From UBA10324 sp038326325 (GTDB lineage Bacteria > Bacteroidota > Bacteroidia > Chitinophagales > UBA10324): a stretch of DNA of 64,000 nucleotides. The DNA lies in contig JBBQJW010000014.1 of the NCBI GenBank assembly GCA_038326325.1, forward strand, positions 1 to 64,000, given 5' to 3'. Positions 55,572-63,626 of the stretch are shown one piece after another. A model generated the notes under the pieces. The model was not told where the DNA came from, ran no database searches, and saw nothing but the letters and a program-made list of their open reading frames with translations. How positions within the stretch are numbered: position 1 is the first letter of the stretch; every line of letters starts with the position of its first letter. The position numbers were made by a program, and so were the translations under genes.

Positions 55572-56078
55572 ATGAAAGCTGATGAACTAAAGAGTATTCA
55601 ATCTCCTCTGAAAGAAAAATATAAAAACGAACCAAAGTCGGCCTTAATAATATTGAAAGCTGAAGGCCGGCTTGGTGAAGGAGTTTCATGCAAGATTGAA
55701 ACCGGCAGGGCTTTAGTTGAAGCAGGTTTACATCCGGCCACAGGTGGAAACGGAATGATGGCCTGTTCCGGCGATTTACTTTTAGAAGCATTAGTTGCCT
55801 GCGCAGGTGTAACACTGAGTGCTGTTGCCACTGCTCTTGAAGTGGAAATAAAAAGCGGAATCGTAAAAGCAGAAGGCGATTTGGATTTCAGAGGGACATT
55901 GGGTGTTTCAAAAGAAGTAGCTGTTGGTTTTAAAGAAATCAGATTACAGTTTATTCTCGATTACGATGCTCCAAAAGAAAAAACAGATACACTCCTTAAG
56001 CTCACCGAAAGATATTGCGTGGTGTATCAGACTTTAAAAAATGGAGTCGCACTTCAATCTTCAATAAGTAAAATGTGA
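55572..56078 (+). CDS. OsmC-family peroxide-resistance-like protein
   Basis: 168 residues from the ATG at 55572, 5 bp after the preceding stop. A longer in-frame reading would overlap the carbonic anhydrase and is rejected. The OsmC/Ohr fold is seen in CSGDLLLEALVACAGVTLSAVA, where the Cys is a peroxidatic candidate, and in DLDFRGTLGVSKE and LLKLTERYCVVYQTL with a second Cys. Such proteins reduce organic peroxides with a paired Cys. The end overlaps the next gene. Confidence 0.82.
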   Translation: MKADELKSIQSPLKEKYKNEPKSALIILKAEGRLGEGVSCKIETGRALVEAGLHPATGGNGMMACSGDLLLEALVACAGVTLSAVATALEVEIKSGIVKAEGDLDFRGTLGVSKEVAVGFKEIRLQFILDYDAPKEKTDTLLKLTERYCVVYQTLKNGVALQSSISKM

Positions 56079-56488
56079 AAACCAAAATGCAGAATGTCTC
56101 ATTCCATTCAGTGGATGAGTTTCTTGAATTTCTGCCCGAAGAAGAACTAAAGATTGTTGAACTGTTACGCAGAATTATTTTCAATTGCATACCCGGTATA
56201 ACAGAAAAACTATCGTATAATGTTCCATTCTATCGCCGCCATAAAAATATTTTCTTCATCTGGCCAGCTGCCGTTTTATGGGGGACAAAAAAATCATACG
56301 AAGGTGTTCGCCTCGGCTTTTCAAAAGGATACTTAATTCAGGATGAAATAAATTACCTCGACAAAGGCGATCGCAAACAGATTTACTACAAAGACTTTCT
56401 TTCAGTAAAAGAAATCGATATTGAACTGTTACAGTCTTACTTATTAGAAGCAATAGTGATTGATGATCATTTCGGTAAAGGAAAATAA
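56075..56488 (+). CDS. DUF1801-family protein
   Basis: 137 residues if the GTG at 56075 is used (GTGA overlap with the osmC stop), or from the ATG at 56087 (MQNVSFHSVDEFLEFLPEEE). The KLSYNVPFYRRHKNIFFIW stretch and LGFSKGYLIQDEINYLD fit DUF1801. The function is unknown. It resembles the 48332 gene in family but not closely in sequence. Confidence 0.78.
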   Translation: MKTKMQNVSFHSVDEFLEFLPEEELKIVELLRRIIFNCIPGITEKLSYNVPFYRRHKNIFFIWPAAVLWGTKKSYEGVRLGFSKGYLIQDEINYLDKGDRKQIYYKDFLSVKEIDIELLQSYLLEAIVIDDHFGKGK

Positions 56489-56552
56489 TTTTTAACTGTA
56501 TCACCAATAAGAACCCGAAGTTTGATAGAGCAGATTATTTTTAAATTTACAA

Positions 56553-56990
56553 ATGCAACATATTAATACAACAAAAGAAGATTATGTAATCAGCACAGAT
56601 CAATCGTTATTGGATATTGATGTAATTCACAACTATCTGCAAACCTCCTACTGGGCCGCAAATCGTTCGAAAGAAAAAACAATAACAGCTATAGAGCATT
56701 CAATTTGTTTTGGGTTATATCAAAATAAAAAACAAATTGGGTTCGCAAGAGTTCTGACAGATTTTAGTGTAACATCTTACATCTGTGATGTTTTTATATT
56801 GGAAGAACACAGAGGTAAAGGTTTATCGAAATGGTTAATGCAAACAATGTTATCACACCCTGAACTTCAAGGATTAAGGAGATGGATTTTAGCTACTAAA
56901 GATGCCCATGGATTATATGAACAATTCGGTTTTCATTCTCTCAAATACCCCGAACGATGGATGGAACTACCTGCTACCAATGCCTACTAA
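56553..56990 (+). CDS. GNAT-family N-acetyltransferase
   Basis: 145 residues with the acetyl-CoA motif A (CDVFILEEHRGKGLSKWLMQTM) and a C-terminal motif B (LATKDAHGLYEQFGFHSL). It transfers an acetyl group from acetyl-CoA to an amine. The acceptor is not predictable. It stands 64 bp after the DUF1801 gene. Confidence 0.88.
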   Translation: MQHINTTKEDYVISTDQSLLDIDVIHNYLQTSYWAANRSKEKTITAIEHSICFGLYQNKKQIGFARVLTDFSVTSYICDVFILEEHRGKGLSKWLMQTMLSHPELQGLRRWILATKDAHGLYEQFGFHSLKYPERWMELPATNAY

Positions 56991-57127
56991 CCGATTGCGA
57001 CCATTAAGTAAATGCATTTATCCATAAATAATTTCCGGAAATAATTTTCATTTTGATGTCCAAATCTCAAATCTCCGTTCGTCATTAGAGCATAAAACAA
57101 AATTTAATCATAATAAAATCAAACACC

Positions 57128-57517
57128 ATGAATCAAAATACTAAAGGAATGAAATGGATTCTTTGGCTTAACACTATCGCAGAAACAATAATCGCTTTTG
57201 GAATGTTCAATGCACCTGCAGCGTTTTTTCCTGGAGCAGAGGGGCTCTCTGCTTCAATAGCGAGAGCATTTTCTTTTGCCATTCTGGCTGTAGCATTCAT
57301 CAGTTTTACAGCGACACGAAAAAACACTTCGCATGAATCATTAAAAAATGTGGTTGGCATACTTCTGTTTTATCACATCTTCCAACTCCTCGCTCAATTT
57401 GTAAATGGAGCAATGTATCCGCCAATGCTTATTCCTCCTGTTATCATTCACTCTGTATTTTCAATTCTGTTTATCATCTACTTTCTAAAATTAAAAAAGA
57501 TCGAAGCTCATAATTAA
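57128..57517 (+). CDS. Four-helix membrane protein
   Basis: 129 residues with four hydrophobic helices and short loops (WILWLNTIAETIIAFGMF, FSFAILAVAFISF, VVGILLFYHIFQLL, IIHSVFSILFIIYFL). No enzymatic motif. It is likely part of the run of single-domain genes from 57128 to 58815. Confidence 0.6.
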   Translation: MNQNTKGMKWILWLNTIAETIIAFGMFNAPAAFFPGAEGLSASIARAFSFAILAVAFISFTATRKNTSHESLKNVVGILLFYHIFQLLAQFVNGAMYPPMLIPPVIIHSVFSILFIIYFLKLKKIEAHN

Positions 57518-57547
57518 AAAATTAATAATAATTAAAAACAAAACAAT

Positions 57548-57928
57548 ATGACAGCACAGGAAAATTCACTCAACTGGTTTGAAATATCTGTTACAGATAT
57601 GAACCGCGCAAAAAATTTTTACGAAACAGTTTTCGGAATTAAAATGGAACAATCAGAAATGATGGGAATGCAAATGGCATTCTTCCCCTCAGAAAATGGA
57701 AACGGAAAAGCCTCTGGCGGACTTGTTCAGGGACCAATGCACAAGCCAAGTACTTATGGCGCTAAAATTTATTTGAACGGAAATCCAGATTTATCAAATG
57801 CACTTTCAAAGGTTGAAGCTGCCGGCGGAAAAATCACAATGCCTAAGACGAACATTGGCGATTTCGGAAACATGGCCTTTTTCATTGATTCAGAAGGAAA
57901 TAATGTTGGACTTCATTCAAACAAATAA
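57548..57928 (+). CDS. VOC-family protein
   Basis: 126 residues, a full single VOC domain: NWFEISVTDMNRAKNFYETVF, KMEQSEMMGMQMAFFPSE, GKITMPKTNIGDFGNMAFFIDSEGN with a terminal NNVGLHS. Members include glyoxalases and bleomycin-resistance proteins. The substrate is unknown. Spacing is 30 bp from the membrane protein and 26 bp to the YCII gene. Confidence 0.85.
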   Translation: MTAQENSLNWFEISVTDMNRAKNFYETVFGIKMEQSEMMGMQMAFFPSENGNGKASGGLVQGPMHKPSTYGAKIYLNGNPDLSNALSKVEAAGGKITMPKTNIGDFGNMAFFIDSEGNNVGLHSNK

Positions 57929-57954
57929 TTTCTTAATAACAAAACGCTAAACAC

Positions 57955-58305
57955 ATGAAAGAATATTTATTACTCTTCAGAGGAGGTGATGGAAAAAATT
58001 TACGACTCTCTCCTGAGAAATGGCAACAACACATGAAAAAATGGGCCGCCTGGATGGGCGATTTAACCAAGCAGGGGAAGTTTGTTGGCGCTCAACCTTT
58101 AAGCAACGAAGGCAAGAGTGTAACAGGCACAAAGAAAACTGTTACAGATGGTCCATACATCGAAGGAAAAGAAATGGTAGGCGGTTACCTGATTTGCAAA
58201 GCGGATTCATTTGATGAAGCAGTTTTAATTGCAAATGGTTGCCCGATTCTTGATTTCGATAACGGTGCAGTAGAAGTAAGAGAGATACAGGAAATGACTA
58301 TGTAA
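57955..58305 (+). CDS. YCII-related (DGPF) domain protein
   Basis: 116 residues. The family pattern is clear: MKEYLLLFRGGDG, WAAWMGDLTKQGKFVGAQPL, VTDGPYIEGKEMVGGYLICKADSFDEA. Such genes are regularly found with ECF sigma factors of the ECF42 type, which is what lies about 1 kb downstream (59321). The reaction is not known. Confidence 0.88.
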   Translation: MKEYLLLFRGGDGKNLRLSPEKWQQHMKKWAAWMGDLTKQGKFVGAQPLSNEGKSVTGTKKTVTDGPYIEGKEMVGGYLICKADSFDEAVLIANGCPILDFDNGAVEVREIQEMTM

Positions 58306-58362
58306 AAAAATCACTAACTAAAATCTGAATTGTTAAATTCGTTTTCACAAAAAAAAATACAA

Positions 58363-58815
58363 ATGGAATCACACATGAATTTTATGGCTATTGGAGTTTC
58401 TACATTGATACCAATGATTGTTGGATTTATCTACTATAATCCGATGACAATGGGCAATGTGTGGATGAAAGCGAATGGTTTTACAAAAGAAAGTGTAGGC
58501 AAAGGACCAAAGCCAATTATGTTTTTACTAACACTTGTAACTTCATATTTTCTTACCATGTTTTTTTGGGTTTGGGTAACAGGAAATGGCGGGCAGGAAA
58601 CTTCGCAGGTGACAGACCCAAAAGATGGTCACAGTTATGTAACCTTCCAGCATGGGCTTGCTCATGGAATTATTTTTACAATTACTGTGCTGATTCCGAT
58701 TTTCGTGTCAATGGCAATTTTTGAAAAACGAAGATGGCAATGGTCCTTGGTGAATATTGGTTATTGGAGTGTTACATCTATTTTGATGTGCGGCATTTTA
58801 AGTGCTTGGAGATAA
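58363..58815 (+). CDS. DUF1761-domain membrane protein
   Basis: 150 residues from the ATG at 58363. An in-frame TTG 33 bp earlier is less likely. Four hydrophobic helices with the PMTMGNVWMKANGFTKE loop and GLAHGIIFTITVLIPIFV helix fit DUF1761. It ends ahead of a terminator (58836), so it closes the 57128-58815 transcription unit. Confidence 0.75.
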   Translation: MESHMNFMAIGVSTLIPMIVGFIYYNPMTMGNVWMKANGFTKESVGKGPKPIMFLLTLVTSYFLTMFFWVWVTGNGGQETSQVTDPKDGHSYVTFQHGLAHGIIFTITVLIPIFVSMAIFEKRRWQWSLVNIGYWSVTSILMCGILSAWR

Positions 58816-58835
58816 TTAATAAATTGAAATTAGAG

Positions 58836-58876
58836 CTCCGGTTTAATTCTTAATAAGTTTTAACCGGAGTTTTTTT
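58836..58876 (+). terminator. Intrinsic terminator
   Basis: CTCCGGTT (58836-58843) and AACCGGAG (58862-58869) form an 8-bp stem, followed by seven T. It follows the DUF1761 stop and separates that unit from the next gene at 58911. Confidence 0.8.
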
Positions 58877-58910
58877 AATTATAACTGTTACACTCATTAA
58901 AATAAATTTT

Positions 58911-59318
58911 ATGGCAAAGGAAAAAGGAACAAAGGAAAACCCATGGAAATTAAAAACGCCTCCAGGGACTTCTGAATACGAAATGTATAAAGATGTGAAA
59001 GACGGAAAAGAAGTGATCGTTTGTACTGTTGGAAAAACTGTTTTGCTCTATGATTCAAAATGCTTGAATGATTTACATGCAATGTTAAAGAAGCACAACG
59101 ACTGGATGGATTTAGGTGGAACTGATGAACAAAAAGAAGCAAAGGAGGGTACAGTTGAAGCATGGGGGCGTTCAGCAAAAAATCCTGTTGGTGGCTGGTA
59201 TGGTTTAAAGAAAGGATTGCGCGGACGATTTGGAGTTTACATTCCACCTCTGATGGAAGAACTCGGTCTCGCAACTGTTACACACGAGGCGAAGAACAAT
59301 AAGATGAAGGCAAAATAA
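58911..59318 (+). CDS. Conserved hypothetical protein (DUF6855-like)
   Basis: 135 residues. TKENPWKLKTPPGTSEYEMY, LHAMLKKHNDWMDLGGTDEQ, AWGRSAKNPVGGWYGLKKGL and RGRFGVYIPPLMEELGLA are strongly patterned, so this is a conserved single-domain family. I believe it is DUF6855. Function unknown. It ends 2 bp before the sigma-factor start, so the two are coupled. Confidence 0.65.
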   Translation: MAKEKGTKENPWKLKTPPGTSEYEMYKDVKDGKEVIVCTVGKTVLLYDSKCLNDLHAMLKKHNDWMDLGGTDEQKEAKEGTVEAWGRSAKNPVGGWYGLKKGLRGRFGVYIPPLMEELGLATVTHEAKNNKMKAK

Positions 59319-59320
59319 TT

Positions 59321-60598
59321 TTGAGCGCTTCATACGATATAAATAAACTCACCGATAACCTTTTCCGGCATGAAGCAGGAAAGATGGTTTCTGTTTTAAC
59401 AAAAATTTTCGGAACAGAAAATTTAGAAACTGCCGAAGATGTAGTGCAACAAACCTTTATTGATGCAATGAGTATATGGAAACTCAAAGGAATCCCTGAT
59501 AATCCCTCTGGCTGGTTGTTTCGTGTTGCAAAAAATAAAGCGATAGATATTATTCGAAGAAACAAACATTCGCTCCAATATGATTTCAGCGATGGCGATA
59601 GAATTCTTCTCACTTCAGAATACACACTCGCCACAACTATGGAAAATCTTTGGAAAGAAGATTTGGTGAAAGATGATTTACTGCGAATGATGTTCGCTTG
59701 TTGTCACCCTGAAATTTCGGCAGACAATCAGATTACACTTATTTTAAAAACACTTTGCGGCTTCAGCACTGCTGAAATTGCAAAAGCATTTCTTACATCT
59801 GAAGACACAGTTTCAAAAAGATTGTATCGAACGAAAGAATTTTTCAGAGAGAGAAAAATAAAACTCGCAATTCCAAATACGGAGGAATTAAAAAGCAGAA
59901 CAGATGCTGTATTGAATTCAATTTATCTTTTATTTAGTGAAGGATATAACTCAACTCATGCTGAACATTTAATTAGGGAAGATTTGATTGAAGATGCAAT
60001 GCTGCTTTGCAAATTGCTAACTGAAAATCAACACACTCAATTACCTGAAGTTTTTGCATTAATGGCACTCATGTGTTTTCATACCGCAAGAAGTGAAAGT
60101 CGATTGACAACTGATGGAGAAATTATTTTACTCCCCTATCAGGACAGAAGCAAATGGAATTTCGATTTGATTTATTCGGGAAGTGAATACATGAACAAAG
60201 CAGCATTTGGAAATGAATTAAGTTCCTATCATATCGAAGCAGCCATTGCATTCGAACATTGTAAAGCAGATAATTTCAGTAAAACAAACTGGAAGAAAAT
60301 TTTAGAATTGTACGAATGGCTTTGCGATATTTCACCTTCACCAATTTCGGAATTAAATAAAACTGTTGCAGTAATGATGGTTCATGGTGCAGATAAAGCA
60401 CTTCATTCACTGGAGAATATTCCCGACAAAAAAAAATTAGAATCCTTTTATCTGTATCACTCTTTGTTGGGCGAAATTAATTCTCGATTAGATCAGTCAG
60501 TTGAAGCAAAAATAAATTTTGAGAATGCAATCAAACTAACGAAGTCAGAAACAGAAAAAAAAATGTTGCAGGAAAAAATTATTGCGTTGCTGAATTAA
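59321..60598 (+). CDS. ECF-type RNA polymerase sigma factor with long C-terminal extension (ECF42-like)
   Basis: 425 residues from a TTG at 59321. Region 2 is near 15-75 (AEDVVQQTFIDAMSIWKL, GWLFRVAKNKAIDIIRR) and region 4 near 135-190 (LKTLCGFSTAEIAKAFLTSEDTVSKRLYRTKEF). About 220 further residues are helical, with TPR-like segments near the end (LEKIPDKKK, YHSLLGEINSRLDQSVEAK pattern). This layout is the ECF42 group, which lacks a classic anti-sigma partner and travels with YCII/DGPF genes; a YCII gene is about 1 kb upstream. The next in-frame Met falls inside region 2, so the TTG start is needed. Confidence 0.85.
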   Translation: MSASYDINKLTDNLFRHEAGKMVSVLTKIFGTENLETAEDVVQQTFIDAMSIWKLKGIPDNPSGWLFRVAKNKAIDIIRRNKHSLQYDFSDGDRILLTSEYTLATTMENLWKEDLVKDDLLRMMFACCHPEISADNQITLILKTLCGFSTAEIAKAFLTSEDTVSKRLYRTKEFFRERKIKLAIPNTEELKSRTDAVLNSIYLLFSEGYNSTHAEHLIREDLIEDAMLLCKLLTENQHTQLPEVFALMALMCFHTARSESRLTTDGEIILLPYQDRSKWNFDLIYSGSEYMNKAAFGNELSSYHIEAAIAFEHCKADNFSKTNWKKILELYEWLCDISPSPISELNKTVAVMMVHGADKALHSLENIPDKKKLESFYLYHSLLGEINSRLDQSVEAKINFENAIKLTKSETEKKMLQEKIIALLN

Positions 60599-60618
60599 AT
60601 ATTAAACTCAACAGACTG

Positions 60619-61524
60619 TTACACTTTCTCAAACACCAAGCGGTAATGGTCCATTATCTCGCGTTCGAAGCAAACACGATTCGGGCTTAAACGAAACACT
60701 GCTACCTGATGGCGAAACTCTTTATTAAAAATATAACTTGGCACAAGTGACAAGTACAACAAATATTTCTTCAGATTGAATGCTCTGAATTTTTTACGCC
60801 ACTGCCCAATTGTTTCAATATAATCTAATCGCCCCGAGCTTTGCGAAATCAATTTAAATTTGGGTGCAGCATTTTTTATCACCATCTCCGGACCATATGG
60901 AAGCCATGAACCCGGAAATTGTTTTTCCATTAGTGCAAGAATATATGCATCTGATTTTCTGTCGCCTTCAATATCAAATGCTTCGAATGGCAACATCTTT
61001 TTACTGAAAGTCATAGTCTGCATATAAAATCTCCCGCCTACTGGAAGAAGGTCATACAATGTGTTAAAAAAATCATGGTAAACTTTTTCTTGCTTACCCG
61101 CTTTGAATTCTTCAACTGAACAAAAATGCTCAAGTCCTCCTATGCAGGTGATAGCATCAAAAGTTCCATAATCTGCAGGTGTAACAGTTCGGCAATCTTT
61201 CACAACTACATTCAAACCATTTTCTCTGCATGCTGCCGCTTGTCCTTCAGATAATGTTAACCCGATGCTTTTTGCTCCTCTTTCAGTAGTAATGTATTTT
61301 GAAAAAGGGCCCCAGCCACAAGCCATATCAAGCACCTTGCTATCCTTGCCAATATTTAAACTGTCGGCAATGAATTTGTGCTTTGCTTTCTGAGCTTCTT
61401 CCAAAGTCATTGAGAAATTGCCATCATACTTAGCACCGCTGTAATCTGCTGTTTGACCAATACTCAATCTGAATATTTCATCAATCGTGGTATATGTAAA
61501 GTCTAAGTCTTTCTTATCTGCCAT
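60619..61524 (-). CDS. Class I SAM-dependent methyltransferase, cyclopropane-fatty-acid-synthase-like
   Basis: 301 residues from the ATG at 61524 (MADKKDLDFTY); the upstream in-frame codons add a non-conserved basic stretch. The SAM-binding motif is VLDMACGWGPFSKYI, with the AITCIGGLEHFC strand following. The N-terminal FSMTLEEAQKAKHKFIADSL and the GLTLSEGQAAACRENGL segment match the CFA synthase and mycolic acid cyclopropane synthase group. It likely methylates a lipid or small acceptor. Convergent to the sigma gene with 20 bp between stops. Confidence 0.82.
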   Translation of the reverse strand: MADKKDLDFTYTTIDEIFRLSIGQTADYSGAKYDGNFSMTLEEAQKAKHKFIADSLNIGKDSKVLDMACGWGPFSKYITTERGAKSIGLTLSEGQAAACRENGLNVVVKDCRTVTPADYGTFDAITCIGGLEHFCSVEEFKAGKQEKVYHDFFNTLYDLLPVGGRFYMQTMTFSKKMLPFEAFDIEGDRKSDAYILALMEKQFPGSWLPYGPEMVIKNAAPKFKLISQSSGRLDYIETIGQWRKKFRAFNLKKYLLYLSLVPSYIFNKEFRHQVAVFRLSPNRVCFEREIMDHYRLVFEKV

Positions 61525-61711
61525 TGTAAAAAGGAGTTTTGTGGTTTTTCTGCGATAGTAATTTCCCTTAATACCGTGCAGAATTATTAAATGAACATTT
61601 TTTTTCAGGGAGGTCAAATGTAACCAGAATATTTACAGAACATAATCCAGATGGAGTGTTACAGTTTTAATCTAATGAGGGGTTATAAGTAATTTTTTTA
61701 GAAAATATTTG

Positions 61712-61754
61712 TGTAACCAAAAGGTTTCATTATAATTGCAACCGATTGGTTACA
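61712..61754. promoter_or_regulatory. Tandem inverted-repeat operator, probable ArsR autoregulatory site
   Basis: Two boxes of the type AACC-N4-GGTT: AACCAAAAGGTT at 61715-61726 and AACCGATTGGTT at 61740-61751, 25 bp centre to centre. The outer flanks also pair (TGTAACCAA at 61712-61720 with TTGGTTACA at 61746-61754). They lie 23-59 bp before the arsR ATG, over the likely promoter. Confidence 0.6.
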
Positions 61755-61773
61755 TAATTCAATCATACAACAA

Positions 61774-62172
61774 ATGAGACGCGATGTTTTTCAGGCAATA
61801 GCAGACCCCACCCGCAGAGCAATAATCAATATGGTATCGCATCATTCATTGAATCTTAATTCGGTGGCTGAGCGGTTTCATCAGAGTCGCCCAGCTATTT
61901 CAAAACATATAAAAATTCTTACTGAATGCGGACTCATCACTATTAATATTAAAGGAAGAGAAAGATTCTGCCAAGCAAAATTAGAAAAGCTGAATGAAGT
62001 TGCCGATTGGGTAGCTCAGTATAAAAAATTCTGGAATCAGAAATTCGATGCCCTTGAAATTTATTTGCAGGAACTACAGGCTAAAGTGGAAATGTCAAAA
62101 ATGAAAAGTGAAAAGAGAGTTAGCTCATCAAAAACGAAGAAGAAAAAGCTGAAACAAAAAAATCATCATTGA
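61774..62172 (+). CDS. ArsR-family transcriptional regulator
   Basis: 132 residues with a winged helix: VFQAIADPTRRAIINMVSHH, LNSVAERFHQSRPAISKHIKILTECGLI, then a basic GRERFCQAKLEKLNEVADWV. The C-terminus is Lys-rich. ArsR proteins of this subtype are found with SRPBCC/AHSA1 genes, as here (62216, 63117, 63627). The tandem boxes just upstream suggest it represses its own operon. No metal-binding Cys pair is seen at the DNA-recognition helix, so the signal is probably not a metal. Confidence 0.88.
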   Translation: MRRDVFQAIADPTRRAIINMVSHHSLNLNSVAERFHQSRPAISKHIKILTECGLITINIKGRERFCQAKLEKLNEVADWVAQYKKFWNQKFDALEIYLQELQAKVEMSKMKSEKRVSSSKTKKKKLKQKNHH

Positions 62173-62215
62173 AAAAATAATCTTAATTCCAAAATCAAAA
62201 ATTAAACACCATAAA

Positions 62216-62716
62216 ATGTCAAACAAGAATGAATTTATCATTTCAAGAGTGCTCAATGCCTCTCGGGAATTAGTTTTTAAAATGTGGGCTGAAGCGGAGC
62301 ACCTTAATAATTGGTGGGGACCGGTTAGTTTAAAATTGAATGTTGAGAAACTCGAATTCAAGGTAGGTGGAACATTTCTCTATTCAATGACTGCACCAGA
62401 TGGAAATAAAATGTTTGGCAAGTTTATTTACAAAGAAATTGTACCCCCTTCGAAATTAGTATTTATTGATTCATTCTCCGATGCTTCGGAAGGAATTACC
62501 CGCCATCCATTTGCTCCCACCTGGCCAGCTGAAACATTGACTACAATTATTTTAACAGAGGAAAACGGAAAAACAAAAATGACGATGACAGGAGTTCCTA
62601 TTAATGCAAGCGATGAAGAAGTGAAAACTTTTGTTGATGGGTTTTCATCAATGAACGAAGGATGGGGCGGAACATTTGGTCAATTTGAAAACTATTTGAA
62701 TCAAATTAAAAACTAA
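62216..62716 (+). CDS. SRPBCC (AHSA1-like) protein 1
   Basis: 166 residues. FIISRVLNASRELVFKMWAEAEHLNNWWGPV and the KMTMTGVPINASDEEVKTFVDGFSSMNEGWGGTFGQFENYL end are typical of the AHSA1/SRPBCC ligand-pocket family. Such proteins bind hydrophobic ligands or act as Hsp90 co-factor homologues. No ligand can be assigned. It follows arsR by 43 bp. Confidence 0.87.
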   Translation: MSNKNEFIISRVLNASRELVFKMWAEAEHLNNWWGPVSLKLNVEKLEFKVGGTFLYSMTAPDGNKMFGKFIYKEIVPPSKLVFIDSFSDASEGITRHPFAPTWPAETLTTIILTEENGKTKMTMTGVPINASDEEVKTFVDGFSSMNEGWGGTFGQFENYLNQIKN

Positions 62717-62733
62717 AATCTAAAAATTAAATT

Positions 62734-63120
62734 ATGACAGAAAAAACGATTAAAATTCTTTACTGGGTATTTACAATTTTATTTTCAGCCTTGATGTTAT
62801 TTACAGCGATTCCTGACATCTTGAACGAACCCGATGCAATTACATTTATGAATGGGCTGTTGCAGTACCCATTATATATTATTCCGTTTATAGCATGGGC
62901 AAAAGTTCTTGGAGTTATAGCTATAATCATTCCTATGAATGGAATTTTTGCTGAGCGTATTAAAGAATGGGCTTATGCAGGAATGGCTTTCGATTTAGTT
63001 GGAGCAACTTATTCAATCATTGTTATAAGTGGAATAAATGCTTCTGAATTATTCATGCTGTTACCGATTGCACTCGGTGTTTGTTCATACATTTTCTATC
63101 ATAAAAAAATAAAATCATGA
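62734..63120 (+). CDS. DoxX-like membrane protein
   Basis: 128 residues with four helices and the ILYWVFTILFSALMLFTAI start, AKVLGVIAIIIPM helix and EWAYAGMAFDLVGATYSIIVI segment of the DoxX/DoxD family. It is a small inner-membrane protein, proposed to link to quinone or thiosulfate-type redox chemistry, though most family members are uncharacterised. The stop overlaps the next gene (ATGA). Confidence 0.82.
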   Translation: MTEKTIKILYWVFTILFSALMLFTAIPDILNEPDAITFMNGLLQYPLYIIPFIAWAKVLGVIAIIIPMNGIFAERIKEWAYAGMAFDLVGATYSIIVISGINASELFMLLPIALGVCSYIFYHKKIKS

Positions 63121-63599
63121 CAGAAACTGAAACAATTAAAGAGGTAACTCTAGTTCGAATCATCAACGCTCCACGCGAGTTGGTATTCAAAGCATTTACT
63201 AATCCCGAGATGATGATGAAATGGTGGGGACCTCATGGTTTCACAAATCCTGATTGCGAAATAGATGCTCGCGTGAATGGTAAATGGAAAATTAATATGC
63301 ATGCTCCCCAAATGGGTTTTCCGAATAGCTGGTGCAATGGCGTATTCATTGAAATTGATGAACCAACTAAATTAGTTTTCACATCAAGAGGATTCTTAGA
63401 TGAAAATAATATCGCGGGGCTTGAAGGAGTTAATACTGTTACACTTGAAGATTATAACGGAAAAACAAAACTTACACTACATGCAAGACTCACTAAGCTC
63501 GATGTTGATAAACAAATGGCTGCAGACGGAATGGAGCAAGGTTGGAGTGAGAGTCTTGAAAAACTCGACTCATTATTTTTGAAAACGATTATTTCATAA
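63117..63599 (+). CDS. SRPBCC (AHSA1-like) protein 2
   Basis: 160 residues: LVRIINAPRELVFKAFTNPEMMMKWWGPHGF, an NGKWKINMHAP strand and a MAADGMEQGWSESLEKLDSLF C-terminus. It overlaps the DoxX gene by 4 bp. It is clearly related to the 62216 gene but not a recent copy by eye. Confidence 0.87.
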   Translation: MTETETIKEVTLVRIINAPRELVFKAFTNPEMMMKWWGPHGFTNPDCEIDARVNGKWKINMHAPQMGFPNSWCNGVFIEIDEPTKLVFTSRGFLDENNIAGLEGVNTVTLEDYNGKTKLTLHARLTKLDVDKQMAADGMEQGWSESLEKLDSLFLKTIIS

Positions 63600-63626
63600 T
63601 TGAAAAACCTAAACACAATTTATAAA

